Assembly (NCBI RefSeq): GCF_000158195.2
Contig: NZ_GL987993.1
Span: 147,102-211,101, forward strand
DNA from: Fusobacterium mortiferum ATCC 9817
GTDB taxonomy: Bacteria; Fusobacteriota; Fusobacteriia; Fusobacteriales; Fusobacteriaceae
DNA length: 64,000 nt
Direction of reading: 5' to 3'
The notes below the pieces were generated by a model. The model worked only from the letters and a program-made list of their open reading frames with translations, was not told where the DNA came from and searched no databases. This document shows positions 9,390 to 19,204 of this stretch, in pieces. Position 1 is the first letter of the stretch. Every line of letters starts with the position of its first letter. A program made the translations under genes and the position numbers.

Positions 9390-9990
9390 AGAAGATGGCT
9401 TTAAGTATTTATAATATAAAAAATGGTGGAAAATGTTAAATAGTAGAAGTATTTTGTATATGGAACAAGGAGTTGGGAAAAGTTTTTCTATAGGAGAGAT
9501 TTCAGGTTATTATAATGATTTAACAAAAAAATAACTAAAGATAAAAAAATTTATATGGTGGGATATTGTCTAAAAATGAAATAGAGAATGGGAAATTTTT
9601 ATTTACAATACAAATATTTTAATATGGTTTGGGAACTTTTGACTTATATCTTCTTTCAAAAAAAGATATATCTAAGAAAATTCTAAAATTGTCTTGAATG
9701 AGCATAAAAAATTAGGAAGAAAATGGTGGATGGAATACCGTTTATTTTATTTATCCTGAAACGCCATATATGTTATGAGCCAAGGAGAAGGAGTTTCATT
9801 ATTATTAAAATCTATAAAAATGAAAAATATTTAATAGCAACAAAAAAGTAATAGATTTCAAGTTAGAATCTATTGAAAATGCTATTGAGTTTGTTCTATT
9901 ACAAGTTACATATAGCATAATTAAAAGTAATTTATGAAATAACAGACGAAGAAATTTTTAGGGATTATATCATAAAATAGGAAATATATT
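9390..9990 (+). pseudogene. Heavily decayed gene resembling a D-glucuronyl C5-epimerase
   Basis: No open frame survives, but joining frames gives IGEISGYYNDLTKK (about 9500), FDLYLLSKKDISKKIL (about 9640), NGGWNT plus FIYPETPYM (about 9725-9775) and MSQGEGVSLLLKS (about 9777). The last, with its context, resembles the C-terminal domain of glucuronyl C5-epimerases (typical A-x-GQGISLLLRAY). The setting, next to ugd and a UDP-glucuronate 4-epimerase, fits an enzyme that once modified a uronic-acid polymer. Every frame has stops and at least four frame changes. The family assignment is from memory of motifs and remains tentative. The gap to 10075 holds nothing else I can identify. Confidence 0.45.
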
Positions 9991-10075
9991 TAAATAAGAA
10001 ATCTAATGGATTTAATTAAAACTATACAAAAATAAAAATAAATAGATTTAAAAAAATTATATAAAGGAAAAAAGT

Positions 10076-11155
10076 ATGTTAAAAAAAATATGTTTTATTG
10101 TTCCAAGTTTAGGTGGTGGTGGAGCGGAAAGAGTTGCTATACATCTAATGAATAATTTAAATTTAGAAAAATTTGAAATAAATGTAATCATTATTTATAA
10201 AGATAAAGGAGATTATCTAGAAGATTTAAGAGAAGAAGTTAAACGAATATATTTGAATAAGAAGAAAATCTCATACTCTGTTTTTTCTTTACTTAGAATT
10301 ATAAAAAAAGAAAAGCCAGATATTGTTATAAATTTTTCTTTTATCTCAATGATAATTATTGGGAATTTTATTATTCCATTTTTTAGAAGAATATATTATA
10401 TAAATCGTCAAACTAATATTTTAAGTTCACAAAATTTTAATTTGATAAAAAAACTTTTGTTGAAAAGAGCTTATAAAAATTTTAATAAAATAATAACGCA
10501 ATCCAAAGATATGACACAGGATTTATTACAAAATATAAATATTTGTAAAAATAAAATAGTAGAGATAAATAATCCAATAGATTTAGAAAAGATAGAATCT
10601 CTTTCCAATGAAAAAATAGAAATTGAGTTAAAAAAGGATAATAAAAATCTTTTATGTGTAGGGAGATTAGCAAAGCAAAAGGGTTTTGATGTAATTATAA
10701 ATATAATTTCTCTTCTGAAGAATAAAAATATAAAGTTGTATATTTTAGGTGAGGGTGAAGAAAGAAAAAATCTAGAAAAACTTATTCAAGAAAAACAATT
10801 AGAGAAACAAGTATTTTTATTAGGAAGAAAAAAAAATCCATATATTTATATGAAAAAAGCAGATTTATTTATATTAAGCTCTAGATATGAAGGATTTCCA
10901 AATGCTTTAATAGAAGCTAATGCTTGTGGCCTTTATGCAATATGTAATAATTGTCCTGGTGGAGTTAATGAAATAATAGAAGAAAATATTAATGGAAATA
11001 TTATAAATTTTGAAGATATGGAAGCAACTAAAAATTTAATTTTAGAAAAAGTAAATTTAGGAAAAAATAGAGATAAAATAGTAAAAAAAATAAAGAGGAA
11101 ATATTCTTTAAAAAAGATAATTCAAAAATATGAAATAGTATTAGGAGAAAAGTAA
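10076..11155 (+). CDS. Glycosyltransferase family 4
   Basis: A GT-B transferase of the type common in O-antigen and capsule clusters. It starts with FIVPSLGGGGAERVAIHLMNNL, the classic GT4 N-terminal loop. It has LLCVGRLAKQKGFDVII near residues 195-212, which opens the nucleotide-sugar-binding domain. SSRYEGFPNALIEANACGL near residues 266-284 carries the E-x7-E catalytic motif. At 359 residues it has family length. The stop codon overlaps the ATG of the EpsG-like gene by one base, so the two are coupled. AAAGGAAAAA precedes the start. Confidence 0.88.
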   Translation: MLKKICFIVPSLGGGGAERVAIHLMNNLNLEKFEINVIIIYKDKGDYLEDLREEVKRIYLNKKKISYSVFSLLRIIKKEKPDIVINFSFISMIIIGNFIIPFFRRIYYINRQTNILSSQNFNLIKKLLLKRAYKNFNKIITQSKDMTQDLLQNINICKNKIVEINNPIDLEKIESLSNEKIEIELKKDNKNLLCVGRLAKQKGFDVIINIISLLKNKNIKLYILGEGEERKNLEKLIQEKQLEKQVFLLGRKKNPYIYMKKADLFILSSRYEGFPNALIEANACGLYAICNNCPGGVNEIIEENINGNIINFEDMEATKNLILEKVNLGKNRDKIVKKIKRKYSLKKIIQKYEIVLGEK

Positions 11156-12207
11156 TGTTTATTTATATAGGAATGTATATACTTATTTTATTAAATATGG
11201 TTCTATTTTTCTTTCTTAAAAATAGAAAATTAGAAAAATTGTTATTTATACTTTTTATTGTTATATTATCAGTTTTAGCAGGAACTAGATTAAATGTTGG
11301 TGTTGATTATATTTCTTATATAAATATTTTTGAAAATGTTAATTCAAATTTAGAAATAAGAGGAGTAGAAAAATTATTTTTATTTATAGTTTATACTTTA
11401 AAAAATAATTATTATTTAAAAAATGAAAGTATTTTCTTAGTGTTTTCAATTATAAACTTTTTTTTACTTTATAGGTTTGTAATAAGAAATTTAAATTCTA
11501 ACTTGTTTATTTCTCTTTTTATTTGGTACACATTTTATTTTTTAAGATTAGATATGGGGCAATTTAGATTTGAACTGGCAATATTGATTTGTTTAAACTT
11601 AATTTTTTATTTTGAAAAAGCTTCATATATTAAGTTTTTATTAGGAGTTCTTTTTTCTTTTTTTATACATAAAACTAGTATAATTTATTTCAGTGTTTTA
11701 TTAGTAAAAAGTAAAATTTTAAAAAAGAAGAATATATTTTTCATAATTATCTTTTCTTTTTTTATAGGAAAAATAATAATATCATCAAATGTATTGGTAT
11801 TAGTTGGGAACTTAGTAAATAGTCTAAAGTTAAAAAGTATGGTATATGGTAAATCTGTTTATGAAGTAGGTTTTTCATTTTATCAACTATATATTATATT
11901 AATTTTTATTTTTTTAAGTTTTTATAAAACAAAAAATTTTAGAATAAACTTATATAAAAAGATTTATAATTTAGGAGTTTGCTTTTATTTTTTATTTATT
12001 AATTTAGCAATATTTTCAGATCGTATGTCATTAATCTTTATAATAATTCAAATTGTTCTATATCCATTAGTTATAAATGATATGAGAAAAAGAAATAATA
12101 AAATTATAATTTTATTATTTATAATAGTAATTTCTTCATATGTTTTTTTTAATAGTTTATTAAATAGTATAGAAACGCATATTCCATATAATAGCTGGTT
12201 ATTTTAA
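11155..12207 (+). CDS. EpsG-family polysaccharide polymerase
   Basis: A polytopic membrane protein of about 350 residues with roughly ten hydrophobic segments. Near residues 45-60 it has AGTRLNVGVDYISYINIF, which matches the GxDYxxY signature of EpsG-type polymerases. These link lipid-borne repeat units at the outer face of the inner membrane. It starts one base inside the upstream glycosyltransferase stop codon. Since a WaaL/Wzy-like protein occurs at 17953, this is the better candidate for the Wzy polymerase and the other for the ligase, though the roles cannot be separated by sequence alone. Confidence 0.75.
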   Translation: MFIYIGMYILILLNMVLFFFLKNRKLEKLLFILFIVILSVLAGTRLNVGVDYISYINIFENVNSNLEIRGVEKLFLFIVYTLKNNYYLKNESIFLVFSIINFFLLYRFVIRNLNSNLFISLFIWYTFYFLRLDMGQFRFELAILICLNLIFYFEKASYIKFLLGVLFSFFIHKTSIIYFSVLLVKSKILKKKNIFFIIIFSFFIGKIIISSNVLVLVGNLVNSLKLKSMVYGKSVYEVGFSFYQLYIILIFIFLSFYKTKNFRINLYKKIYNLGVCFYFLFINLAIFSDRMSLIFIIIQIVLYPLVINDMRKRNNKIIILLFIIVISSYVFFNSLLNSIETHIPYNSWLF

Positions 12208-12336
12208 CAATTAGTTATATTGGATTTATAATATATACTGAGCAATAAATAATTATAAAATATATAAAAATTTACAAATAAGGAGGATGTATAGATAAAT
12301 ATCTTTTTAAATATTTGTTTATACAAGAAAAATAAA
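12208..12336 (+). promoter_or_regulatory. Gap with an orphan Shine-Dalgarno sequence ahead of ugd
   Basis: A perfect AGGAGG lies at 12281-12286, but no usable start codon follows at normal distance: the ATG at 12287 abuts it and ends after three codons. The ugd ATG (12337) is about 50 bases further on, with only a weak AAGAAA before it. This looks like a small rearrangement that separated ribosome site and gene. Confidence 0.45.
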
Positions 12337-13576
12337 ATGAAAAAAAATAATAGCAGTAGCAGGGACAGGATATGTGGGATTATCAATAGCTGTATTATTG
12401 GCTCAGCATCATAAAGTTATAGCTGTAGATATTATTCCAGAAAAAGTAGAGATGATAAATAATAGAAAATCTCCAATTCAAGATGAATATATTGAAGATT
12501 ATCTAGCAAATAAAGAGTTAGATTTAGTAGCAACTTTAGATGGAGAGTCAGCTTATAAAGAAGCTGAATTTGTAGTAATAGCAGCACCTACAAATTATGA
12601 TTCAAAAACAAATTACTTTGATACATCAGCAGTAGAAAATGTAATTGAAACAGTATTAAAAGTTAATCCTAATGCAATTATGGTAATAAAATCAACTATT
12701 CCAGTAGGATATACTGAAACAGTAAGAAAGAAGTATAACACTAAGAATATAATATTTAGTCCAGAGTTTTTAAGAGAATCAAAAGCACTATATGATAATC
12801 TATATCCTTCACGTATTATAGTTTCTACTGATAAAAATGATGAAGAGTTAACTAAAAAAGCTAATGAGTTTGCTAGATTATTACAAGAGGGAGCAATAAA
12901 GGAGAATATAGAAACATTAATAATGGGATTTACTGAAGCTGAAGCAGTAAAACTGTTTTCTAATACATATTTAGCTTTAAGAGTAAGCTATTTTAATGAG
13001 TTAGATACTTATGCAGAGATGAAAGGATTAAATACTCAAGAGATAATAAATGGAGTATGTTTAGACCCAAGAATAGGAAGTTACTATAATAATCCATCAT
13101 TTGGTTATGGAGGGTACTGTTTACCAAAAGATACAAAGCAATTATTAGCTAACTATGATAGAGTACCTCAAAATGTAATAGGAGCAATAGTAGAATCAAA
13201 TAGAACTCGTAAAGATTTCATAGCTGACCGTGTGTTAGAAATAGCAGGAGCTTATGAAGCAAATAGTTCTTATGACCCAACAAAAGAGAAAGATATAGTA
13301 GTTGGAGTATATAGACTAACTATGAAAAGTAATAGTGATAACTTCCGTCAAAGTAGTATTCAAGGAATAATGAAACGTATAAAAGCAAAAGGAGCAACAG
13401 TAATTATTTATGAACCTACTTTAGAAGATGGAACAACTTTTTTTGGAAGTAAAGTAGTTAATAATTTAGATGAATTTAAAAAGCTAAGTCAAAGTATTAT
13501 AGCTAATAGATATGATAGTTCTTTAGATGATGTAAAAGAAAAAGTATATACAAGAGATATATTTAAAAGAGATTAA
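12337..13576 (+). CDS. ugd: UDP-glucose 6-dehydrogenase with an A-run frameshift at codon 4
   Basis: Oxidises UDP-glucose to UDP-glucuronate using two NAD+. The body is intact: NAD loop [44 protein letters not shown] and the catalytic cysteine in [14 protein letters not shown]. The ATG at 12337 is followed by eight A (12340-12347); seven would give [14 protein letters not shown] in frame with the rest. As written, translation from ATG is out of frame, and the next in-frame start (GTG 12374) cuts off the dinucleotide-binding loop. It could be sequencing error, phase variation or slippage. The product feeds the UDP-glucuronate 4-epimerase next door. It is about 400 residues, close to short bacterial Ugd forms. 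Confidence 0.85.
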
Positions 13577-13597
13577 TTAAAGAAAGAGTTGAGGAAT

Positions 13598-14713
13598 ATG
13601 CAAAATATAGAGTTGAAAGGAAAAACTATATTAGTAACTGGTGGAGCTGGATTTATAGGTTCTAATTTAATACTAGAACTATTAAAAACAGTTGAAGATA
13701 TTAATATAGTTTCAATAGATAATCTAAATGATTATTATGATGTAAGTATAAAAGAGTGGAGATTATCAGAGATAGAAAAAGAGATAAAGAAACATCCAAA
13801 TTCTAAATATCACTTTATAAAGGGAGATATAGCTGATAAAAATACAATAGATAATATTTTCAATGAGTATAAACCAGAGATAGCAGTAAACTTAGCAGCT
13901 CAAGCTGGAGTAAGATATAGTATTATAAATCCAGATGCATATATTCAAAGTAATATGATAGGATTCTACAATATTTTAGAAGCTTGTAGACATAGTTATG
14001 ATAATGGAGCAAAAGGAGTAGAACATCTAGTATATGCTTCATCGTCTTCTGTATATGGAAGTAATAAGAAAATACCTTATTCAGTAGATGACAAGGTAGA
14101 TAATCCAGTATCACTATATGCAGCTACTAAAAAATCAAATGAGTTAATGGCTCATAGTTATTCAAAACTATATAATATTCCTTCAACAGGACTTAGATTT
14201 TTTACTGTATATGGACCAGCAGGTAGACCAGATATGGCATATTTTAGTTTTACAAATAAGTTAAGAAATAATGAGACTATTGAGATATTTAATTATGGTA
14301 ACTGTAAAAGAGATTTTACTTATATAGATGATATAGTTTATGGAGTAAAATCTGTAATGGAAAAAGTTCCAGAAAGAAAAGTAGGAGAGGATGGATTACC
14401 AGTACCACCTTACTCTATTTATAACATAGGGAATAATAGTCCAGAAAATCTATTAGATTTTGTAACTATATTACAAGAGGAACTTTTAAATGAAGGAATA
14501 CTACCTAAAGATTATAACTTTGAAGCTCATAAAAAGTTAGTACCGATGCAACCAGGAGATGTACCAGTAACATATGCAGATGTAAGTACATTAGAGAGAG
14601 ATTTTAATTTTAAACCTAAAACAAGCTTAAGAGATGGATTAAGAAAATTTGTAAGATGGTATAGAGAGTTTTACATAAGAAATAAAGGAGCTGAAAATAG
14701 TGAGAAAAATTAA
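13598..14713 (+). CDS. UDP-glucuronate 4-epimerase-like NAD-dependent epimerase
   Basis: Extended short-chain dehydrogenase expected to convert UDP-glucuronate to UDP-galacturonate in the cytoplasm. It has GGAGFIGSNLI near the start, the NLAAQAGVRYS stretch typical of CapI/UDP-glucuronate epimerases, the catalytic YAATKKSNE (YxxxK) near residue 175, and RFFTVYGPAGRPDMA. TTG 13589 is a possible alternative start. I prefer ATG 13598, although GAGG sits only three bases before it. It directly follows ugd, so the pair supplies two uronic acid donors for the polymer. Confidence 0.85.
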   Translation: MQNIELKGKTILVTGGAGFIGSNLILELLKTVEDINIVSIDNLNDYYDVSIKEWRLSEIEKEIKKHPNSKYHFIKGDIADKNTIDNIFNEYKPEIAVNLAAQAGVRYSIINPDAYIQSNMIGFYNILEACRHSYDNGAKGVEHLVYASSSSVYGSNKKIPYSVDDKVDNPVSLYAATKKSNELMAHSYSKLYNIPSTGLRFFTVYGPAGRPDMAYFSFTNKLRNNETIEIFNYGNCKRDFTYIDDIVYGVKSVMEKVPERKVGEDGLPVPPYSIYNIGNNSPENLLDFVTILQEELLNEGILPKDYNFEAHKKLVPMQPGDVPVTYADVSTLERDFNFKPKTSLRDGLRKFVRWYREFYIRNKGAENSEKN

Positions 14714-15626
14714 AAGTTTTCTAAAACAATTTTATTGGATAAGATTTTTTCATCGATATTTAAGACAACTATATTTAAAAACTTTTTATTCTACAATCAA
14801 GGCCAAAGAAAAATATATAAAGAGAAAGTTTAAAGAAGAATTAGGATATGAGATATATTTTAATAGAGAACCAGAAACATTTAATCAAAAGATACAATTT
14901 AGAAAATTGTATGATAATAATCCTTTATATTCTATTTGTGCAGATAAATATAAAGTAAGAGAGTATGTAAAAGAAAAGATAGGAGAAGAGTATTTAATTC
15001 CTTTATATTTAGTAACGGATAAACTAACAGAAGAACAATGGGATAAATTACCAAATTCATTTGTAGCTAAAGCTAATCATAATAGTGGACCTGTACAAAT
15101 AGTTAAAGATAAAACTAAAGCAAACAAAAAAGAGATAATTAGGGAATTGAATAATCAGTTAAAATTAGATTATGGTATTTTATCAATGGAAAAATACTAT
15201 AGTAATATATCTAGGAAAATAATAGTTGAGAAATATTTGAAAGATAATATAGAGGATTATAAATTTAATTGTTTCAATAGTAAAAAAATAATTTTAGAGA
15301 GAGTAACAAAGGCAAGCGAATTAAGCAATATGTATAATCCGTATACTTGGGAGAAGCTTAACTTTACAACTGGAAATATAATAGATAAAAAAGTATATGA
15401 AAAGCCAAAAAATTTTGAAAAGATGTTAGAAATTGTAAAAGAGTTATCTCAAGACTTTGAATATGTTAGAGTAGATTTATACAATGTAGATGGGAAAATA
15501 TATGTAGGAGAACTGACATTTTGTGAAAGTAGTGGATTTGGAAAATTTACAAATGAAGAGTGGGATTATATATTTGGAAGCTATTGGAACTTGGAGTTAG
15601 AAAAAGGGAAAATCATCAATGAATAA
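14700..15626 (+). CDS. TupA-like ATP-grasp protein of polysaccharide cluster
   Basis: Resembles the TupA-like ATP-grasp family found in capsule and teichuronopeptide loci, thought to join amino acids or other carboxyl/amine partners to glycans. Features seen: FNREPETFNQKIQFRKLYDNN early on, CADKYKVREYV, the ATP-binding FVAKANHNSG near residue 122, and FEYVRVDLYNVDGKIYVGELTF near residues 258-280, where the metal-binding acidic residues of ATP-grasp enzymes fall. The start is GTG 14700, inside the end of the epimerase gene, with AAAGGAG about eight bases before. Given the uronic acids made upstream, an amide to a uronate is plausible but is inference. Confidence 0.75.
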   Translation: MRKIKSFLKQFYWIRFFHRYLRQLYLKTFYSTIKAKEKYIKRKFKEELGYEIYFNREPETFNQKIQFRKLYDNNPLYSICADKYKVREYVKEKIGEEYLIPLYLVTDKLTEEQWDKLPNSFVAKANHNSGPVQIVKDKTKANKKEIIRELNNQLKLDYGILSMEKYYSNISRKIIVEKYLKDNIEDYKFNCFNSKKIILERVTKASELSNMYNPYTWEKLNFTTGNIIDKKVYEKPKNFEKMLEIVKELSQDFEYVRVDLYNVDGKIYVGELTFCESSGFGKFTNEEWDYIFGSYWNLELEKGKIINE

Positions 15627-17073
15627 AACCAATGGCTTAAAATATAATTTGTTTATGTATTTTATAAGATTGATTTCTAACTTTGGATTTATTATCTTGA
15701 TATTTCCATATGTTGCTAGGAAAATAGGAGCTGAAGGAATTGGAAGAGTACAGTATGTGGAAGTAATAAATTCATATTTTCTTTTAGTTATAAATTTAGG
15801 GGTCTTAGATTATGGAAAAAGAGAAATAGCTTGTTCTAAAGATAATCTCTTGAAAGCAAATGATATAGTAAATGAATTATTATCAATTTTATGTATTACT
15901 ACGTTATTTGGAAGCATATTTTATTTTATATTTATAATTTATGTAGAAAGTAAAATGGATAAAATTTTATTATGTATATATTTTTTCATAATAATATTAA
16001 ATTTGATTAATTTAGAATGGTTCTATATTGGAATTGAAAATCAAGAGTATATAACTAAGAGAAATTTATTAATAAAAATAGTTTCAGGAATTTTAATTTT
16101 ACTTTTGGTAAAAGAACAAAAAGATATTTATTTATATGCTGGAATTTTAGTATTAGCTACTGCAGGTTCAAATTTTTATAATTTCATAGAGTTAAAAAAA
16201 TATGCAAAACTAAAATTAGTAGGATTTAAAGAATACAAGAGACATTTAAAGCCTTTATTTTATCTTTTTTCTTCATCCCTTGCTTTAAGTCTATCGTATA
16301 ACTTAGATTCGTTAATGATAAAAAATATAGTAGGAGATATAGAATTAGGTTATTATACTTTAGCATTAAAGTTTGGGAAATTACCATTGATAATAGGAAG
16401 TACTTTAATAGCTGTTTTATCTCCAAGATTAAATAATTTGTTAAGTCAAGAAAAGAAGAAAGAATTTTATAATATATGGAATAAAGGGATAAATACAATG
16501 TTTATTTTCTATATTCCTTGCTTTATAGGAATGTGGCTAATTTCAAAATCTTTAGTCTTAATTTTCGGTGGAGTCCAATTTTTACCAGCAGTAAATATAT
16601 TTAAAGTATTTTCAATTTATATTCTAACTATGGGATTTGCAGTATCTACTGGAGTAGCCTTAAGTACTCATAGAAGAGATAGAGAATATTTTATTTCAGT
16701 TATGTTGGGAAGTATTTTAAATGTAATATTTAACATAATATTTATTCCAAAGATAGGAGCACTTGGAGCTGTAATAGCAACTTTAATAACAGAAGGAGTA
16801 GCAATAATAATAAGAATTTTATTATGTAAAGATATTTTTAAAAATATAAAACTTTTAAATATTAATATGATAAAAATGTTAATCTCTTCAATATTTATGG
16901 GCTTAGTTGTATTTTATATAACTAAAGTTATAACAAAACCATTATTTCAAGTAATAATATCAGGAACAGTAGGAGGAATTGTATATTTTATAGGATTAAT
17001 TCTATTGAAAGAAGATTTAGTTTGTGAGGTTGTTAATAAGATAAAAGAAAAATATAAGAGTAGAGGAGAATAA
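15619..17073 (+). CDS. Polysaccharide flippase, Wzx/MATE-like
   Basis: A 484-residue protein with about twelve to fourteen hydrophobic segments and the typical N-terminal FPYVARKIGAEGIGRVQY of oligosaccharide flippases. It would move lipid-linked repeat units across the inner membrane for polymerisation. It overlaps the upstream ATP-grasp gene by eight bases, indicating coupling. A second flippase at 31325 belongs to a different module, so the window encodes two separate export routes. Confidence 0.87.
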   Translation: MNKTNGLKYNLFMYFIRLISNFGFIILIFPYVARKIGAEGIGRVQYVEVINSYFLLVINLGVLDYGKREIACSKDNLLKANDIVNELLSILCITTLFGSIFYFIFIIYVESKMDKILLCIYFFIIILNLINLEWFYIGIENQEYITKRNLLIKIVSGILILLLVKEQKDIYLYAGILVLATAGSNFYNFIELKKYAKLKLVGFKEYKRHLKPLFYLFSSSLALSLSYNLDSLMIKNIVGDIELGYYTLALKFGKLPLIIGSTLIAVLSPRLNNLLSQEKKKEFYNIWNKGINTMFIFYIPCFIGMWLISKSLVLIFGGVQFLPAVNIFKVFSIYILTMGFAVSTGVALSTHRRDREYFISVMLGSILNVIFNIIFIPKIGALGAVIATLITEGVAIIIRILLCKDIFKNIKLLNINMIKMLISSIFMGLVVFYITKVITKPLFQVIISGTVGGIVYFIGLILLKEDLVCEVVNKIKEKYKSRGE

Positions 17074-17079
17074 TATTTT

Positions 17080-17943
17080 ATGAAAGTAACAAAAGCAGTC
17101 ATACCAGCAGCAGGACTTGGTACTAGAGTATTACCAGCAACTAAGGCACAACCTAAAGAGATGCTAGTAATAGTAGATAAGCCATCATTACAATATATCA
17201 TAGAAGAACTTGTAGAGTCTGGAATAAAAGATATAATCATAATTACTGGTAGAAATAAAAATAGTATTGAAGACCATTTTGATTACTCTTATGAATTAGA
17301 AGATACTCTTAAAAAAGATGGTAAAGATAAGCTATTAGGAAAAGTAGAGAGCATATCATCTATGGCTAATATCTGTTATGTTAGACAAAATCATCCAAAA
17401 GGATTAGGACATGCTATATTAAAAGCTAAATCTTTTGTAGGAGATGAGCCATTTGTAATAGCATTAGGAGATGATATAGTATATAATGATATACCAGTAG
17501 CAAAGCAACTAATAGATAATTACTCTAAATATCAATCTAGTATAGTAGGTTGTCAAGAGGTAAAAAAATCTGATGTATCTAAGTATGGAATAGTAAAACC
17601 ATCTAAATCATTAGATGGAAAAACTGTAGAGATGGCAGATTTTATAGAGAAACCTAGTATAGAGGAAGCACCATCAAGATTTGCTTGTCTTGGAAGATAT
17701 CTACTTACTCCAAGGATATTTGAATACTTAGAAAAAACAGAACCAGGAAAAGGTGGAGAGATACAGCTTACAGATGCTATAGTGGCTATGATGAAAGATG
17801 GAGAAAGGGTATTAGCTTACAACTTTGATGGAAAGAGATATGATATAGGTAATAAGTTTGGATTACTTAAAGCAAATATAGAGTTTGGACTAAGAAATGA
17901 GGAGACAAGAGAGGAACTATTAGAATATCTTAAGAATATCTAG
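17080..17943 (+). CDS. galU: UTP-glucose-1-phosphate uridylyltransferase
   Basis: Makes UDP-glucose from UTP and glucose-1-phosphate, the precursor used by Ugd at 12337. The nucleotide-binding start IPAAGLGTRVLPATKAQPKEML is complete, as are ALGDDIVYND, VEMADFIEKP and GKGGEIQLTDAI. At 287 residues it has the usual length. It lies seven bases after the flippase in the same operon and completes the GalU-Ugd-epimerase route. Confidence 0.93.
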   Translation: MKVTKAVIPAAGLGTRVLPATKAQPKEMLVIVDKPSLQYIIEELVESGIKDIIIITGRNKNSIEDHFDYSYELEDTLKKDGKDKLLGKVESISSMANICYVRQNHPKGLGHAILKAKSFVGDEPFVIALGDDIVYNDIPVAKQLIDNYSKYQSSIVGCQEVKKSDVSKYGIVKPSKSLDGKTVEMADFIEKPSIEEAPSRFACLGRYLLTPRIFEYLEKTEPGKGGEIQLTDAIVAMMKDGERVLAYNFDGKRYDIGNKFGLLKANIEFGLRNEETREELLEYLKNI

Positions 17944-17952
17944 GAGCAACTT

Positions 17953-19173
17953 ATGTTTAAAATTAACCAAAATATATACAACAAAATAGGAGAGTTAGGT
18001 GTATATATCTACACCCTCTCTCTTTTTATATCCAAGTCAGGTGTAAATATAGGGCTAGGATTTTTAGTACTAGCCTTTTTACTCTATCTTTATGATAAGA
18101 GAAAAATAAATTTAACAACAGAGGAAAAATATATATTGGTTATCCTTATTCTACTACCAATATTTAGCCTTTTCTCAGTAGGTGGATATCACTCTTTTCA
18201 AAGAGCCTTAGAAAAATCATATAGATATATTGGACTTTTTTTTATACCTTATTTTCTTTATAAGGATAGAGTTGTAAAAATAGTATTATCACTTTTTTCC
18301 CTTAGTATAATAATATCTTTTATCAATGGTATTCTATACTACAAAAAACTTAAATGGAATTTTAATGTAAGGTTTCTTAGTTTTTCAAGTAATACATTAG
18401 ATGAAGCACATATATTAGCTATGGGGAGTATGTTAATTTTAGTAGCTATTGTCTACTATATCAAAGAGAGAAAATATATATTTACCTCATTATTTACATT
18501 TACCCTTATCTTAGCAGTAGCAGCCTTGGTGATGACACAGGGAAGAGGAGCATGGCTAGGTTTTGGAGCTGGATTATTTGTAATTTCTTTCTTTCTCTTT
18601 AAAAGTAAAAAAATCTTTATAGCTATAACTATTCTTACTCTGCTTTTAGGTTATGGGGGTATCAATAGTAAAGCTTTAGAGAATAATAAATATATTAAGA
18701 GATTTGAAAGTATAAAAAATAAAGATAACTCTAGAATACTTCTATGGGAAAGTGGAATAGAGATGTACAAAGCTAATCCAATATTTGGAGTGGGAAGAGA
18801 CAATGCTGGAGATTACTCTTTAGAGTATATGAAAAATCATTTTAAAGAGCAGAAACCTAACTATTTTTCTAAAAAAATGATGGAGTTAGCTGGTGCTGGG
18901 AATATACATAGCCTATATATCACATCTTTAGCTGAGGAAGGAATACTGTCTATCCCTTTTATAGGAATGTTCCTATTTATCTTATACAAGCAGATAAGAT
19001 ACTGTTTAACTAGGGAGAGAGATTTTAATTTCTATTTAGTAGTAGGTACAATGGGTATGCTTGTAGCCTTTTTAGTAGGTGGACTTACAGAAAATGTATG
19101 GAGAGAGATATGGAAATCTAATATGTTTGTCTTTATAGTTGGATTATATCTATCAAGAGTAAAACAAGAATGA
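17953..19173 (+). CDS. O-antigen ligase / Wzy-family membrane protein
   Basis: A polytopic protein of 406 residues with about ten hydrophobic segments. It contains MTQGRGAWLGFGAGLFV near residue 195 and, in the periplasmic loop, NIHSLYITSLAEEGI near residues 315-330, the conserved His-containing element of WaaL/Wzy_C proteins. It either ligates finished glycan to lipid A-core or polymerises repeat units; the EpsG-like gene makes the ligase role more likely. It is the last gene of the operon, and its stop codon lies within the terminator stem at 19166. Confidence 0.8.
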   Translation: MFKINQNIYNKIGELGVYIYTLSLFISKSGVNIGLGFLVLAFLLYLYDKRKINLTTEEKYILVILILLPIFSLFSVGGYHSFQRALEKSYRYIGLFFIPYFLYKDRVVKIVLSLFSLSIIISFINGILYYKKLKWNFNVRFLSFSSNTLDEAHILAMGSMLILVAIVYYIKERKYIFTSLFTFTLILAVAALVMTQGRGAWLGFGAGLFVISFFLFKSKKIFIAITILTLLLGYGGINSKALENNKYIKRFESIKNKDNSRILLWESGIEMYKANPIFGVGRDNAGDYSLEYMKNHFKEQKPNYFSKKMMELAGAGNIHSLYITSLAEEGILSIPFIGMFLFILYKQIRYCLTRERDFNFYLVVGTMGMLVAFLVGGLTENVWREIWKSNMFVFIVGLYLSRVKQE

Positions 19174-19204
19174 CTTTTGTTTAAAGAGGTCATTCTTATT
19201 TTTT
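19166..19204 (+). terminator. Operon terminator carrying a sequence repeated at 33839
   Basis: AAGAATGAC and GTCATTCTT pair around a 14-base loop and are followed by T-rich sequence. The left arm plus loop is identical over about 23 bases to the terminator at 33839-33920. Confidence 0.8.

Noticed and set aside
12374..12376. GTG 12374 as the true ugd start.
   Set aside because: It would delete the first strand and glycine loop needed to bind NAD.
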